Assembly: GCA_943357275.1 (NCBI GenBank)
Contig: CALRGL010000065.1
Location: 1-5,426, forward strand
DNA: 5,426 nucleotides
Direction of reading: 5' to 3'
DNA from: Candidatus Uhrbacteria bacterium RIFOXYB12_FULL_58_10
GTDB taxonomy: Bacteria > Patescibacteriota > Patescibacteriia > UBA9934 > GWF2-40-263
Part shown: positions 4,824 through 5,426 of the stretch, one piece after another
Numbering within the stretch: the first letter of the stretch is position 1
How the letters are laid out: each line of letters begins with the position of its first letter
The notes under the pieces: model-generated
The model's database searches: none
Told to the model about the DNA's origin: nothing
What the model saw: the letters and a program-made list of their open reading frames with translations, nothing else
Translations under genes and position numbers: made by a program

Positions 4824-5426
4824 ATGTTCACAGGCATTATCAAAGGAACCTTTCCCGTTGTAGCCGTAGAAAACAAGCCAGGTTTGAAATCTTTTGTTGT
4901 TGATCTTTCTTATAAAACTCCCCCCTTCCCAAGCCTTGCCTGCCGGCAGGCAGGGGGGGATCAAGGGGGGTTGCCGTCTTACGCTGAAAGCTTAAACTCC
5001 GGCGCCAGCATCGCCATCAACGGCGTCTGCCTCACTGTAGTTTCTATCGATGGTAATCAAGTCCATTTCGACGCCATGGAAGAAACACTTCGCCTCACAA
5101 CGATTGGTGAGATCCAAATGGGTGATCTTGTGAACGTCGAGCGATCAGCTCGCACGGGAGACGAAATCGGAGGTCATCTCATGAGCGGTCACGTTTCTAC
5201 GATGGGAGAAATTGTCGCGATCGATGAATCTGAAAATAACAAATCCATGACGTTTAAGGTTGATCCAATCTGGATGCGATTTCTGTTTTCAAAAGGCTTT
5301 GTCGGACTCGACGGCGCCAGTCTCACCATTGTAAACGCAAAAAAAGAAGAGGGAACATTTCAAGTCTGGTTTATTCCCGAAACCTTGAAATTGACGAGGT
5401 TCGGAGATAAACAAGTGGGGGATCGA
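4824..5426 (+). CDS. ribE: Riboflavin synthase alpha chain (partial, first 201 residues), with an in-frame palindromic-element insertion
   Basis: The frame opens at ATG 4824 and stays open to the right edge. It starts MFTGIIKGTFPVVAVENKPG; MFTGI is the signature N-terminus of riboflavin synthase, which dismutates two 6,7-dimethyl-8-ribityllumazine molecules into riboflavin and a pyrimidinedione. The N-terminal lumazine-binding domain continues with GASIAINGVCLTVV (60-73), MEETLRLTTIGEI (85-97), DLVNVERSA (101-109) and GDEIGGHLMSGHV (112-124). The C-terminal domain begins around 125 and carries KGFVGLDGASLTI (157-169), with K157, D163, S166 and T168 matching the active-site segment KGFIGIDGISLTV of the E. 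coli enzyme, then FIPETLKLTRFGDKQVGD. Residues 29-51 are foreign to the family and come from a GC-rich palindrome. The rest of the catalytic core looks intact, so the enzyme may well be functional. Confidence 0.92.
   Translation, partial: MFTGIIKGTFPVVAVENKPGLKSFVVDLSYKTPPFPSLACRQAGGDQGGLPSYAESLNSGASIAINGVCLTVVSIDGNQVHFDAMEETLRLTTIGEIQMGDLVNVERSARTGDEIGGHLMSGHVSTMGEIVAIDESENNKSMTFKVDPIWMRFLFSKGFVGLDGASLTIVNAKKEEGTFQVWFIPETLKLTRFGDKQVGDR
4908..4981. repeat. TCTTA direct repeats flanking the palindromic element, candidate target-site duplication
   Basis: TCTTA occurs at 4908-4912 and again at 4977-4981, bracketing the palindromic element. Deleting 69 bp (one repeat plus the 64-bp element) joins VVDL directly to SYAESLNSGAS. 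That matches the spacing of the E. coli enzyme (VVELPDHMLDGLETGAS) to within two residues. A 5-bp match can occur by chance, so the duplication is plausible rather than shown. Confidence 0.5.
4913..4976. repeat. GC-rich palindromic repeat element inserted in frame within ribE
   Basis: The core 4920-4970 is 51 bp. Its outer arms CCCCCCTT (4920-4927) and AAGGGGGG (4963-4970) are exact reverse complements. The centre TGCCTGCCGGCAGGCA (4937-4952) is a perfect 16-bp palindrome, extended outward by a T-G wobble and two C-G pairs to 11 bp per arm. In the ribE frame the core encodes PPFPSLACRQAGGDQGG. It has no stop codon in any of the three plus frames and a stop in only one minus frame. I recall GGCAGGC-type palindromes of this look as dispersed repeats in CPR genomes. 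Only one copy is in this window, so repetitiveness cannot be shown here. The element boundaries are set from the flanking TCTTA repeats and are approximate. Confidence 0.8.

Noticed and set aside
4755..4964. 300-residue start at 4964 (or 253-residue start at 4823) for the membrane protein
   Set aside because: The region encodes MFTGII riboflavin synthase on the other strand, the 4964 start lies within the palindromic repeat, and TATAAT at 4773-4778 would be inside the coding region.
4920..4970. The GC-rich palindrome as an intrinsic terminator
   Set aside because: It lies inside the ribE reading frame and has no T-tract after either arm.
1..5426. UGA-recoded genetic code (Gracilibacteria/SR1 type)
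   Set aside because: Three genes end at TGA at sensible domain boundaries, followed by terminators or promoters, and no recognised gene has an in-frame TGA.
1..5426. CRISPR array, tRNA, rRNA or transposase
   Set aside because: No regularly spaced repeats, cloverleaf-like segments or transposase motifs were seen on either strand.

Overview
The window looks like a piece of a Patescibacteria (Candidate Phyla Radiation) genome, most likely from the Parcubacteria side. This rests on gene content recalled from such genomes: a TrmB-type regulator beside Hsp20, short lineage-restricted zinc-ribbon proteins, a small membrane protein with lycopene-cyclase-like motifs, and a GC-rich TGCCTGCCGGCAGGCA palindromic repeat. 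TGA is used as an ordinary stop (at 1500, 1850 and 2350), so the UGA-recoded lineages (Gracilibacteria, SR1) are unlikely. The taxonomic call is inference.

Layout. On the minus strand at the left, a TrmB-family regulator (1040 to 264) and a small heat-shock protein (252, running off the left edge) form an operon. Its sigma-70-type promoter is overlapped by an inverted repeat, and its leader is very short. A plus-strand block follows: two small cysteine-rich zinc-ribbon-like proteins (1225-1500 and 1599-1850), a canonical NUDIX hydrolase (1910-2350), a possible tautomerase-like protein (2443-2862), and a 324-residue protein of unknown function (3018-3992). Most of these have their own promoter, Shine-Dalgarno site and terminator, so they are largely separate transcription units. 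Back-to-back hairpins (4005-4055) separate this block from a convergent minus-strand gene for a roughly seven-helix membrane protein (4754 to 4062). Divergent from that gene, the 5' two-thirds or so of a riboflavin synthase gene, ribE, runs from 4824 off the right edge.

The most interesting feature is inside ribE. The protein begins with the diagnostic MFTGII, but between its second strand and the GASIAINGVCLTV segment it carries about 23 extra residues. These are encoded by a GC-rich imperfect palindrome (core 4920-4970, exactly 51 bp or 17 codons). A 5-bp direct repeat, TCTTA, flanks the inserted stretch. Removing one repeat plus the element (69 bp) restores a riboflavin-synthase sequence of normal length in frame. 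This resembles a mobile palindromic element inserted in frame into a housekeeping gene, comparable to the Rickettsia palindromic elements. The same palindrome creates a false 5' extension of the opposite-strand membrane-protein frame.

Functionally the window is a mixture: stress and regulation (TrmB, Hsp20), nucleotide clean-up (NUDIX), flavin synthesis (RibE), and several uncharacterised small proteins. No tRNA, rRNA, CRISPR array, insertion-sequence transposase or phage gene is visible.
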